DNA from: Taxawa tesnikishii (nom. ined.)
Taxonomy: Eukaryota > Ascomycota > Dothideomycetes > Dothideales
Assembly (NCBI GenBank): GCA_030247885.1
Contig: JAPDRO010000021.1
Location: forward strand, 434,001 to 498,000
Direction of reading: 5' to 3'
Length of the DNA: 64,000 bases
Positions within the stretch are counted from its first letter, which is position 1. The number at the start of each line of letters is the position of its first letter. Below, piece by piece: positions 11,251 to 22,524 of the stretch. The position numbers were made by a program, and so were the translations under genes. The notes under the pieces are model-generated. The model was not told where the DNA came from and made no database searches. It was given only the letters and a program-made list of their open reading frames with translations.

Positions 11251-11902
11251 GGCTGCAAAGATGTCTAAAATCAACAATTACAAATCAGACTTTTGGTATG
11301 CGCGCGGCGACAGGCGACGCAATTGACGCGGATATGTCAAGAGAAAACAGACAGATTATAGATAGAGCAGATGGCGCAAAGGACGCGACCGGTCTGCACT
11401 CTCTAAGAATACAGCAAAGAGATGGGTGTATTGTAGAGGAATAGAGATAGGCAGGGTGAGTGAATGGAGATTTTATTCAACGCCCGCCGGCAATCTGGAA
11501 CGAACTCGCGGCAAAAGTCAAGCACGCAATTCGGCATGAGAGGGCAGGCTACCATTATAGGCGCGCCTCGGATCTGCGATTTCGGCGTCTGCACGAATGT
11601 TTTGTTACCGCGCGTAGAGGATGCTATTGTACGGTAGCAACGATAGCATGACATTCAAGCACGCGCAAAAAGGAAGAAAGCAGTAAAGGCCAAGATCAGC
11701 ACTGTCCTGTATACCAGACGACTTCAAACAGGAAAGGATGTGAAGCAGTCCGTCAATAAGACCTCGCCATCACTATAGACATATAAAGCCCTGCATGCGA
11801 GATAACTGATGAGATTGACCTTATCTTAATCGCCGGCATCAGCGCGTCCACATGTTGGAGAGGGGCGTCGTGTTTACGGTTGTTTTGGCGCAGGACTCAT
11901 CC
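11251..11902. promoter_or_regulatory. divergent promoter region between MET10 and the SNF2-type gene
   Basis: These 652 bp separate the two divergent start codons. Short CT-rich and TA-rich stretches occur (for example agacatataaag near 11777), but I recognise no factor site with confidence. Small frames on both strands are unsupported. Confidence 0.4.
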
Positions 11903-14900
11903 ATGGTACACAAGCTCACAGACGACCACGTAGGAGAAATTCGACAACGACAAGCTGTAAGTAGTAGAATGCGCATGCATCACCATTTTTCTGGACGCTA
12001 ACCATGGTTTTCGACTTCACCTTTAGGGTGCAAAAGAAGGACGGGCATTTTTGCCCAGTAAATACTCTCTTCGCAACAGGCGCCAACATTTCACCAGCAT
12101 CGTAACGACAGTGATCTTGCTCCACAAACTCTTCGCCGCGCCGCAAAAGAACACGCACAAGAAGAGCACCAAGCACTTTCGCCGCAGTGGTACAGAGGGC
12201 AACAAGCAAGATTAGACCGATTGAGTCCAGAGGTTGCCGTTGAGCGTGTGCGCGCCAGCCTGTCGAGATTGAGCATAGCAGAGACAAGCTCGTTGTTTGA
12301 CAGCACAGAAGAGAGTATCGCACACCCAGGCCTACAGTCGCCCTTACCCTCGGGAGCGCAGGAAGAATCTGGACGATACGGACACCGAGAAAGAGTGCTT
12401 TCGACAGCAGACAACAAGAGCGATTACGGTTCGGACTTAGACGAACACTCACTGGGTGCTCTCCTTGACAGTTACGACCAACCATCCAAGATGGTCAACG
12501 AAAGAGAGCCCGCTTCGGCGCCTTCCAACCCGTATCAACCGTCACCACAGAAGTCAGACCGCCAGCCGCTTAGTCCCGTGTTCGCACAAGCTCAACCTCC
12601 GCGGAAGCCAGGCGTCGAGGCACCTTACAAACCAAGCGTTCAGCCAGAGTTTGGCAAGGCCAGCCCACTTCGGAATCCGCTGAGACAAGACTACTCCAAC
12701 GTCTTCAATCCGAACAAGGGACGCGCCGAGCACCACAGACCTGCAGTGCCTCCAGCTTTCCGCCAGCCAGGGAGAGGCCTGCGACAACTGCACAGCCCAA
12801 TACGGCATCACGCGTGGAGCGCCCTCAACCGTTAGCAGGTCCAGGTTCAGGAGGATTCTACTTGCCAGGCCAAAAGCCGCAGCCAATCTCCGTACCGACC
12901 AATGCTGTACCAAAAACCACATACCCTCCATCCAGGCCTATGTTCTCAAGCACAAGCATCGGTGCGCATACGCGTTTCGAAACTTTCCAGCCACGCAACA
13001 CAATCGACCTCACCAAGACTGAAGATGACTTTGACCCTGACGCTGCTCTGAGGGATGATAGATTTGGTGCTGTCGATCCCTACTCCTACATTGATTCTGG
13101 CCAAACGAACGAGAACATCAAGGCGCTGCTTGAGGGAGCCTTCGATGACGACGAAGAGAAGCCAAAGCACCGCCTGCGAAAGCGCACTAAGAAGACGCAA
13201 GTAGAGGAAAAGAAGTTGACCGGGCTGGAAGCGAGACTCCAGGCATTAGCTGTCAAGGACGAGGAGAAGAAAGAAGAACCAAACAATGACGAGGAAGAGG
13301 AGGAAGACGGCACTGTGGAAGGACTGTCGGTGAAGCTGTTGCCCCATCAAGTGGATGGCGTAGCTTGGATGATCGACAAGGAGATTGGAGAGCGCAAGAA
13401 GAACGGTGTTCTCCCGAAAGGCGGCATTCTCGCGGACGACATGGGGTTGGGCAAGACAGTGCAGTCGGTCACGCTCATCCTCACGAACCCCCGTCCTGCT
13501 TTGGACGCGAAGCCAGATCCGGACCATCCGAAACGCAAAATGCCGGGTAAGGAGGTTGGCAAGGGTACTCTTGTCGTCGCCCCGCTTGCCCTGATCAAGC
13601 AGTGGGAGGCAGAGATCAAGTCCAAAGTCGAATCGTCGCATGCTCTCAAGGTCCTCGTCCACCATGGTCCAAGCAGAACGAAGTCTCATTCGGAACTGAA
13701 GAAGTACGACGTTGTCATCACAACCTACCAAATCCTGGCATCAGAACATGCGGGCTCTTCCGATCATCCAGACGGTCTCAAAGTCGGATGCTTCGGCGTT
13801 CACTGGTACCGAGTCATCCTGGATGAAGCCCACTCCATCAAGAACCGCAATGCAAAATCCACGCAAGCATGTTATGCGCTGCGGAGTTGGTACAGATGGT
13901 GCTTGACCGGAACTCCCATGCAGAACAATCTCGACGAACTTCAGAGTCTTATTCGCTTCTTGGGCATCAAGCCCTACAACGAGTTGGGCCCTTGGAAAGA
14001 CCAGATCACCAACCCGATGAAGAACGGAAGGGGTCACATCGCCATCAAGCGGATCCAGTATTTCCTCAAGGCGTTCATGAAGCGCCGCACCAAAGACATC
14101 TTGAAGCAAGAGGGCGCACTCAACTTCGGCGGCAAGCCGAAGGATGGACAGCCTAAGAATCAAGGCATGAAGATTGTCGAACGCAAGGTCGAGACCGTGA
14201 TTTGTGAACTCGATGCCGCCGAGCGCGAATTCTACGACAGACTGCAGGAGAGAGCAGAGGCAAGGCTTCAGGACATGATGGGCGGTGAGCGCACTGACTA
14301 CATTGGTGCGCTCGTTCTGCTGCTTCGGCTGCGGCAGGCTTGCAATCATCCAAAGTTGATCGACTCGGCCATGAACAGGGACAAAGACGCCTTGTCGACT
14401 GGTGGGCTGGGCAGTCAGACACCTCGCAAGATGTCGAAGCCTGACGATGACATGGACGACATTGCGAACATGCTTGGAGGTCTGAGTGTGGCGTCAAAGA
14501 ACTGCGAAGTCTGCCAGGTCGACCTGGATCCCTCGGAAGCCGCAGAAGGAGGCGTGCGATGCAAAGCCTGCGAGAGTATCGCAGCTCTGGGCAAGAGCAA
14601 GAAACACCACGAGAAGGTGAAAAAGGGAGAGGTCGAGAAGGAAGAGAATCCCTCCGTGAGGAAGGCGCCTAAAATGAGGAACAGGAAGATCATCACAGAC
14701 AGTGAGGACGAAGATGAGGAAGGCGAGGGAGAATGGCTAGTCTCCAAGTCGAAGAGAAACATGCCAGATCTAGGCAAGGCTGGAGGCACGGATGATGAAG
14801 ACGCCGAGGGTGGAGGGGATACGCTTGGCTCCATCGACTCCGTGACCGACGATGAAGAGGATGCATCCGAAGCCTCGATCAAACGAAAGGATGACAGTTT

Positions 14901-15714
14901 CATCTCACACGAAACCGAATCTGAACCAGAACTGGACTCGCCAGCCTCATCGGACAACGAGAGCGACAGCGACAGCGACAGCTCCGGTGACATCTTCACC
15001 TCATCCTCCGGCGCGCCCAAAGCCTCAACCAAAATCCGCCACCTCCTCCGCATCCTGCACGCGGAGACACCGGTCCACAAAACCATCGTCTTCTCCCAAT
15101 TCACCAGCATGCTCGACCTCATCGAACCGCACCTCAAGCACGCCAACATCTGCTTCGTACGCTACGACGGCGGCATGCGCAACGACGCCCGCGAAGCATC
15201 CCTGCACTCTCTCCGCACCGATCCCAAAACCCGCGTCCTCCTTTGCAGTCTCAAATGCGGCTCTCTGGGTCTGAACCTCACCGCCGCCTCCCGCGTCGTA
15301 ATCGTCGAACCGTTCTGGAATCCCTTCGTCGAGGAACAAGCAATCGACCGCGTGCACCGTCTCAACCAAACCGTCGATGTGCGAGTGTTCAAGTTGACGA
15401 CGAGCGAGACGGTCGAGGAGAAGATTCTGGCGCTGCAGGAGAAGAAGAGAGAGTTGGCCAAGGCGGCGATTGAGGGCGGCAAGGCGGCTGCTAAGCTCAG
15501 TATGAAGGATATCCTGAGCTTGTTTGGGCGTGATGCAGAGGTCGGGGGTGGAGAGGAGGGTCTGAAGTGGAGCCTGAGCCAGAAGGAGAAGGTGTTGGAT
15601 AGTAGGCCGAGTAGTAGGACTGTGCCGGCCCCCGTGTCGAGTGAGAGGAGGAGACAGATGGAGAAGGGAAGGTCGAGGATTAGCAGCGAAGACCCGGTTT
15701 ATGGCAGGCGCTGA
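11903..15714 (+). CDS. SNF2-family DNA-dependent ATPase, Rad5/Rad16/Uls1-like
   Basis: This is a nuclear chromatin or DNA-repair translocase of about 1230-1250 aa. The first exon is proposed at 11903-11956 (MVHKLTDDHVGEIRQRQA) with donor gtaagt. The acceptor is uncertain: 12079 keeps frame, while 12026 has the better branch point but then needs a frame change. After a disordered N terminus, motif I is ADDMGLGKT near residue 470, motif II is DEAH (VILDEAHSIKN) near 600, and motif VI is AIDRVHRLNQ near 1108. A long acidic insert follows C-x2-C and C-x2-C pairs (CEVC, CKAC near 14500-14570), placed where Rad5-type proteins carry a RING. A full RING is not visible. A frame break lies near 12745-12785, where one extra base (perhaps in the GGG at 12767-12769) joins the N-terminal frame to the helicase frame. 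S. pombe Rrp1/Rrp2 or S. cerevisiae Uls1 relatives are the likeliest equivalents. Confidence 0.85.
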
Positions 15715-16709
15715 TTGAGGGATGGATGGAGTAAATTGGGGTGGGATTACGCGTGGCGTCATTGCGGCTTTTACTATGGTCATGAAAGGGGGTTACCCAA
15801 GGCATGGACACGATTCGTTTCTTTGGTTGATGTGGTTGCGTTGAACACGAAAGGCGTTTGCGGTTTGGAGACACGGCAACAGTCGAGTACTTGCAACTCC
15901 TTCCAACTTCACGAAACATCGCTTCACCGCTGTCCGGGCAGAAACGTTCAATGGCATTAATAGTTGTGGTGGGGAATGAAGAAGGAGGAGGAGGAGAAGT
16001 GTGGGATGTTTCTTTCGGCAGGCGGGCCGTGCTGTGCCTGCAACACTCACCACACCACACCGTACCCCGATGCTCTTTGGGTGCGTGGAGCGAAAATAGC
16101 ATCGTTTGTACTGAATACGCCGAGATCGCCGCCCGTCGTGACGTGCAAACGATCGGGGGTGCTGAGAGCGCCCTCATGGACTCCATCGGCCACCTGGCTC
16201 GCGGAAGCAGAAGCCACCGACCTCGTGCATCCCTCAACCGACCAGTACTAGCTGACACAGTTGCTGGGACGGTACGTGGTTCGCGATGGCACCGTCGGTC
16301 TCGATTGTCCTGTCCCCTCTGATTCGAGAAAGAATAACAGGTCAACAAGGGAAACGGTGGTGTTCATGCACTCCAGCAAACTAGGCTAGCATGCGCGGTG
16401 AAGTCGGTAGCGTGCTGAGGTATTTCCGAAGTGACAAGGATAGCAGCTCTATTGATCCTTTGCACATGACACGGAACTGATACAGAAGATTAGAAGATAG
16501 ACAGGAATGATAGGGAGAAAGCAATTGCAACTCCATATACGTAAGCTAGTAAGCTTTAGCCATCCCAGCGCCCACCAAACGCCAGCTTCGATGTCCATTT
16601 GGTATCATCCCAGAGCCGTGATTGGAATACGAAATTGGATCAAACAATGTCATGCTAGGTCCTCGATGGTCATTGCCAGCAGAACGGGATGCGAGCTCAG
16701 CCCTCCCCT
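15715..16709. other. convergent intergenic region, about 1 kb
   Basis: This region lies between the 3' ends of the SNF2-type gene and TOP2. Frames on both strands (for example 16348-15680 minus, which overlaps the SNF2 3' end) lack domains. Nothing is seen beyond probable 3' UTRs. Confidence 0.5.
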
Positions 16710-19700
16710 CTACTCACTGTCCTCCTCATCAAAGTCCGCCTCGCTCTCCTCTTCCTCCTCGCTGTCAACCTCATCATCAACCACGTACTTGCTCTTGCTC
16801 GCAGCAGCACGACGAGCTGGGCGGCCGGTAGCAGCTGCGGCAGCAACCTTCTTCGCTGGAGGCGAGTCCTCCTCCTCCTCATCACTCAAGATCTCATTAA
16901 CAAGATCATTCTCCTCCTCCTCAGATTCCGACTCAACAGCCTTCTTCTTAGTCTTGGCAGCAGCCTTTGGCGCAGGCTTAGCCGCACCAGCCTTAGCTTG
17001 CTTCGCAGCGTGTGCCTTAGCGGCAGGGGAGAGAGCGGCCTTCACAGCCGCAGCAGTCTTCTTCGCGACACCGTTGGTCTTGGCTGCGGACGGCTTGACC
17101 GCGACGGGCTTACGGGTAGACAGTAGAAGGCTGTCATCCTCATCGTCGAATATGCCCTTGGCTGGTTGAGGAGCGGGCTTCTGTGGCGATGCGAGCGCGT
17201 TCCAGTCCGTATCATCGATCATGTCAGAGTCCTCGTGCCTGGCTTTCTTACCATTCACCGCAGTCTTGAGACCGTTGGTGCTGGCACTTCCAGGCCTAGT
17301 TGCAGAGGAAGTGATCAACGGCTTCGCAGTGACACCGTTCGTGGGGGCTTTGACCATGCTGCTGATGTCGCCGAGCATATCGTTTCCACCGTCGGAATCG
17401 CTCTCGTCAGAGTCCAAGGTGTACTTCTTGGGCTTTGAAGCCGCGGCTCGTCCTCTCTTTGCCGCAGCTGGCGCAGTCTCCTTGGCGGGTGCTTCTTTCG
17501 CAACAGCAAAGATATCTTCGTCAGAGTCGTCATCAATCTTGACCGGCGGCGACTCCTTCTTGACTGCCTTCTTGACCGCCAATGGCGCCTTGAGGGCTGC
17601 AGTAGCTCTAGGCTTCCTATTGACCACCGTAGGTTGGACATCAGGCATGGGATCGATCAAGCCCTCCTTCTCCGCCGGAGGCTTGTCGACGGGGTTCTGC
17701 TCAATGGCACTGACACCGGAGGCGACACCGGCAGGCTTGGTCTTCGTGACGAAATTGTCCATGAGTCCATTCACTCCCTTCGGGATCTTCGAAGCAGCAG
17801 GCTTAGCAGCGGCCTTTGCCTTCTTGGGGGTGAACTCGTAATCGTCCTCGCTGTCATCCGCCTTGCGCTTTTTGGTCGCCTTCATGCCGAGCTTAGTAGA
17901 GACGCGACGGCCTTTGCCCTTGGCAGCCTTGCTGGCTCGCTTCTCGTCGGCTTCCAACTCGGCATGCCAGGCCTCGAGGAGGTCATCCAGGTCCAGGGTC
18001 CATAGGTCCTTAGGGCTGAGCTTGATGAGCGTATCAATTTCGACTTCCTTATCACCGATCTGCTTCAGGAGCCTCTCCACACGCTCCTGAGTAAGTGACC
18101 AGATGGCCATGCCGAGGAGGTAATCGTAGTCACTAGCAGCGGCGTTGGTAGCGTCGTCAGAGTCTTGATCCTCGTTTTCCTCTTGAACGACTTCCTCAAA
18201 CTCGCCTTCCTTCTTGGCGTCGATGACCTTTGGGAAAGGCTTGAAGTTGAGCTTGCGGAGCTCGGCAACAAGCACGGCCTTCTTCTTCTTGGAAACGACG
18301 AGCTTTCCGTCGATGATCATCTTGACGAAACGAGACTGGTTGCTGAGCTTCTCCAACTCGCGCTGCATATCATTGAGGAGGTATTGCTTGCGCTTCTCGT
18401 AGAACTGGAGACGAATGCGGTAGAATTCCTCCATGATGTCAAGAGGGGATTCGTACTTGTGAATGCGGCCCTGTCCGTCGAAAGCGACAAGGTTGGTGGT
18501 GGCCATCGTCTTTGAAAGTTTGAAGGTTTCCTCAAGCCCGTTCCTTAGAGAGATTTCCATGTGCTTATCCTCCATCTTGATGATGAAGTGGACCTTCACC
18601 GGAGTGTTGTATTCGGCATAGTCCTTGATGAAAGATGGAATTTTGTCGGCCTTGATGATCTCCTCGAGCTTGTCCTTGAAGTCTTGAGTCCAAACACGGA
18701 CGGGAAGCTCAGTGATTTCGACCTCGTTGTCGCCTGTTTGGCGGATGGTGCCTCGGAACTGGAAGCGACCGTTTCCAATGTCCTCAACCTCACCTGTCCA
18801 ACCACGGAACCAAGGCTTCATGGGAAGCATATCCTCCTTGGAACTGCCGGCCATGCGACGCTTGAGGTTGTCGACGACGTCCTCTGGCTTGTAGTTGGGA
18901 ATAGACGTGCTCCAACCGGTACCAATACCGTCAGCACCGTTGATGAGGATCATGGGCACGATAGGCATATAAGTCTCGGGCTCAATGGTCTTGCCATCAT
19001 CGAGGTTGTAGGTCAACAGTGGTTCGTCAGACTGATTGAAGATACGACGGGCGAAAGGTGACAAACGGGTGTAAACATAACGAGCGCTGGCTGCGTCGCC
19101 ACCACCCTGGAGCCGACTGCCAAAGTTGCCGCTGGGCTCCAGGCAGTTGATGTTGTTGGAACCAACGAAGTTCTGAGCAAGACCGATGATCGTGTCCTGA
19201 AGCGACTTATCACCGTATGCGTATGCAGTCAACCCGGAAACCGAACCGGCAAGCTCAACCACCTTGACGTCCTTCTTCAGATTGCGTCTGAAGCAGGTGT
19301 ACAGAACCTTGCGCTGACCGGGCTTGAAACCGTCCACCACTGAGGGGATGGAACGCATGTTGTCAGCCATACTGAAGAGGATAAGCTCCTTGTTGATGAA
19401 ATCGTCGTAGCTGATCTTGTCTATGCCGCCCATATCGAGGTATGTGCCGGGAACGAAGTTCTGGAGCCACATCTTACGGTCATCTGCCTTCTTCTTGGAG
19501 AATGCGAGATCGATCAGCTGCTCTTCCTCCTGCTGCATAGTGTGGAACTCCTTCAAGTGCTTGTCCAGGTCAGAGAAGTATATCTCAGCATCAGATGTAT
19601 TGCTGGTTCCCAATCCTTTGAAGTATTTGTGGTCCCAGCCTCTCTGGTTGCCTGGCTGCTCCTTCCAAGCTTCGTACTCTGGCATGGTGAAGAAGTCCTT

Positions 19701-21929
19701 CTTGGCTCTGGGATTCTTTGGGTCGCCCTTCCAGACCTTCACGATAGGGGTGATGAATTCCAGGAGGAAGCCAGGGATGCGGAGCAGACTAGGGAACTGT
19801 ACCTGCAGGAAATTGATAAGGAGACCCTTAATATGGCTACCATCGTGATCCTGATCGGTCATGATCATCAAATGACCGTAGCGCAGCCCGCGGGTATCGG
19901 TGTATTCCTTCTTGTGCTGTAGGCCAAGGAAGTTCTTGATATTTTGGATTTCCTGGTTCTTCGAAATCTGCTCAATAGACGCATCACGAACGTTCAGCAT
20001 CTTACCACGAAGGGGAAAGACGCCAATTTCGTCAGGATTGACCACTGCACGTCCAGCAAGAGCAAGCGCGCTGGCAGAATCACCCTCAGTCAGAATGAGA
20101 GTGCACTTCCAGCCATCCTTGGTACCAGCCTTGTTGGCATCTGTGAGCTTCGAATTGTTCATGCGCTGACGGCGATTGCCATCTGACTTTTTCAGCACCT
20201 GATCTGCCTTCTGCTGCGCAAAGTGCAGAATGTTGTTCACCACTTCCGTCTTGGCGATGTCCTTCAGGAACTTCTCGCTGACCTGGCACTTGCTACCGAA
20301 TTGGCTGGCCTTGGTGGTAAGCTGCTCCTTTGTCTGCGAAGTGAACGCAGGGTTGACGATTAAGCTGTTGACGAAAAGGAACATGTGATTACGGATCTGT
20401 GCTGGCTTCAGGGTTACACCACCCTTGTTCTTCTTTTGACAATCTCCAGAAGCTTGTTGACGATCTGGTCTGCCACGTAGTTGACGTGAGTACCGCCAGA
20501 AGTGGTAGCGATGGAGTTGACGAAAGAAACTTGCTGGAAGGAGCCATCTGAAACAGCGAAACCAATCTCCCAGCGCTCGTTCGGATTGTCAGTGATGATG
20601 ACCTGCGATTCTGGCGCTGCGGCGGTGGAACCGTCGATCAAACTCTCATTCTTGATAGCCTTGGTGTACATCTCCATGTACTGCTTGAACTTGTTGATCT
20701 TGAGCTTTGCGTCGTTCAGATAAACCTTGACACCAGAACAGGTACCTGCCATATCATAGACACGACGCTTGACCAGGGCTTCGAAGTCATCATCCATTCC
20801 GTCCATTCCAAATTTCTTGAAGTCTGGCCGGAAAGTGATCTTGGTGTAGTCGTCGCTCTTGGCTGCAGTGATTTTGGCCTTCTCCATGGTGCCCATATTG
20901 TTGCGCCAAGTCTGAACATATTTCTTCTTCTGCCGCGAATCAATAGTCTCCAGTGTGAACTCTGTGCTGAAAATGTTACAGAGCTTTGCACCGTATCCGT
21001 TTCTGCCTCCAGTAACCTTCTGCTCGTCGTCGTCGTAGTTTGAACCAGTCAACAGATGACCGAAAATCATCTCCGGAATGTAGATCTTCTCCTTCTCGTG
21101 CATCTCGATGGGGATACCGCGACCATTGTTGCGAACAGCAATCTCTCCTTTCTCGCGGTCCACCCAAACTCTGATCTCATTCATGTTCTTGTCGCGCTGC
21201 TTGTTGTCGGCCGCGTTGACCAAAATCTCGTCGAAAATCTTGTAAAGACCAGGCACATAGCTGACTTCACGATTCTCCATCATCTCGGTCTCGGAGTTGA
21301 ACACCCACATCTGCTTCTCCGTGCGTTCGACTGAGCCGATGTAAGTATCCGGACGCTTAATGATGTGCTCTAGTTGCGTGAGCTGCGACAATGTCAGCAT
21401 AACTCAAAAACATCCTCGAGCGCATCTTCCTGACCTTCTGGTACTGCTCTGTGGCAGTGGACTTCTTTGGCTTTGGCACGACCATGATGTCGGACGCGCC
21501 GTCCACATCCATGGCACCTTCCATTGCGAAACTCTCGTTGTCGACCTCTTGCAAAGGCGCCCCGGCGGCCTTCTTTTGGGGGCAGGAGCCTTCTTCTGCT
21601 TCTTAGGTGGGGTGTTGGAAAGGAGGCTGGCGTCGTCGTCGGAATCGTTCAAGTCGAGGTCGGAGTTTTCTTCGTCATCTGACACGACCTTTCGCTTCTT
21701 GGGAGGGGCTTTTGTGGCTTTGAGAGTGGTTTGTGTCTTCTTAGGTGCAGCTTTGGGTTTGGAGGCGGCAGCAGCAGCCTTTTAGGAGGAGCCTTTGCCT
21801 TCTGGTGAAGCGATTAGATCTTCCAGGTCCGATAACGGATGGGTGAGGTGATGTGCATACAGTCTTCACTGGCGGCTCGAAGTCACTGCTCGCGCCGTCT
21901 TCGAACACTGACTCTATATCCGAATCCAT
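16710..21929 (-). CDS. TOP2: DNA topoisomerase II
   Basis: This essential type IIA enzyme passes one duplex through another and resolves catenanes in mitosis. Exons are 21929-21861, 21801-21435 and 21382-16710, with introns of 59 and 52 nt, giving about 1703 aa. The GHKL ATPase box is NNGRGIPIEMHEKEKIY near residue 230. The TOPRIM motif LILTEGDSASALALAGRA lies near 560. The catalytic tyrosine sits in DAASARYVYTRLSPFARR near 910. The C-terminal 400 residues are Lys/Ala/Glu/Ser-rich with acidic clusters, as in fungal TOP2 tails. Three frame breaks occur, each where an A4 run (coding strand) needs a fifth A: 21780-21783, 21574-21577 and 20434-20437. All flank highly conserved sequence, so consensus error is far likelier than loss of an essential gene. 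CDC45 lies upstream on the same strand. Confidence 0.96.
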
Positions 21930-22042
21930 GGCGAAGTCAGTAGGCAGACAATAGGTGGCGGAGCGAGGAAACTGCCGGTTAGTTCGATGTCGGGTCTGAG
22001 TGAGGGTATCAAAGGAGCGAAATCATTCAGTCGTGTTCTCTG

Positions 22043-22048
22043 ACGCGT
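22043..22048. promoter_or_regulatory. MCB-like site (ACGCGT) upstream of TOP2
   Basis: A palindromic ACGCGT lies about 115 bp upstream of the TOP2 start codon. This is the core of the MluI cell-cycle box bound by MBF-type APSES complexes that drive G1/S genes in yeasts. A single 6-bp match is weak alone, but two similar sites precede the neighbouring CDC45. The rest of 21930-22524 shows no gene. Confidence 0.4.
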
Positions 22049-22524
22049 GGTAGAGCGCCAGATCGCGTGGTTTTTGGCGAGAAGGACAGTACTCGAATAA
22101 TGCGGCGGGCGTTCACTGCACGCACGGTTTGTTTGTTTGGGGAGGAACGTGAAGTTCAAGCGACGCGGACCCTGAGACTTGGCATATGCAAGCTATCTAG
22201 TCGCGTATCGCGCGCGCTTATCTGCATGTGAAGATAGCCTGAAGGAAGTCAAGTCTAGCATATCATCATTATTCTGAACTTGCGGTATGTTGAGTGGCCG
22301 CATTAACAAGGTATGATGGGTACATGGGACCGTAGGAGAAACTGTCTTAAGAGGACTAACAGTCAAAGAGATCCATTCCTCGCGCCGAATAACAGAACAT
22401 GATCATGATGCTGTCGCAGTATCTACCTAGCATGCTACTCGCAAAGACCCATGAGACCAAGCAAACAGCGCACAAGCAGCGCGCCATGCAAAAAGGCAAG
22501 AGCTACGAACGGTGAGGAAAACAC

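Noticed and set aside
12221-12835. separate small gene upstream of the SNF2-type ATPase
   Set aside because: The frame begins without ATG and reads as the disordered N terminus of the ATPase, joined by a single frame break near 12767.
17221-17841. 206-codon plus-strand frame antisense to the TOP2 tail
   Set aside because: It is a mirror of the Lys/Ala/Ser-rich coding sequence; low-complexity GC-rich tails routinely open antisense frames. No domain.
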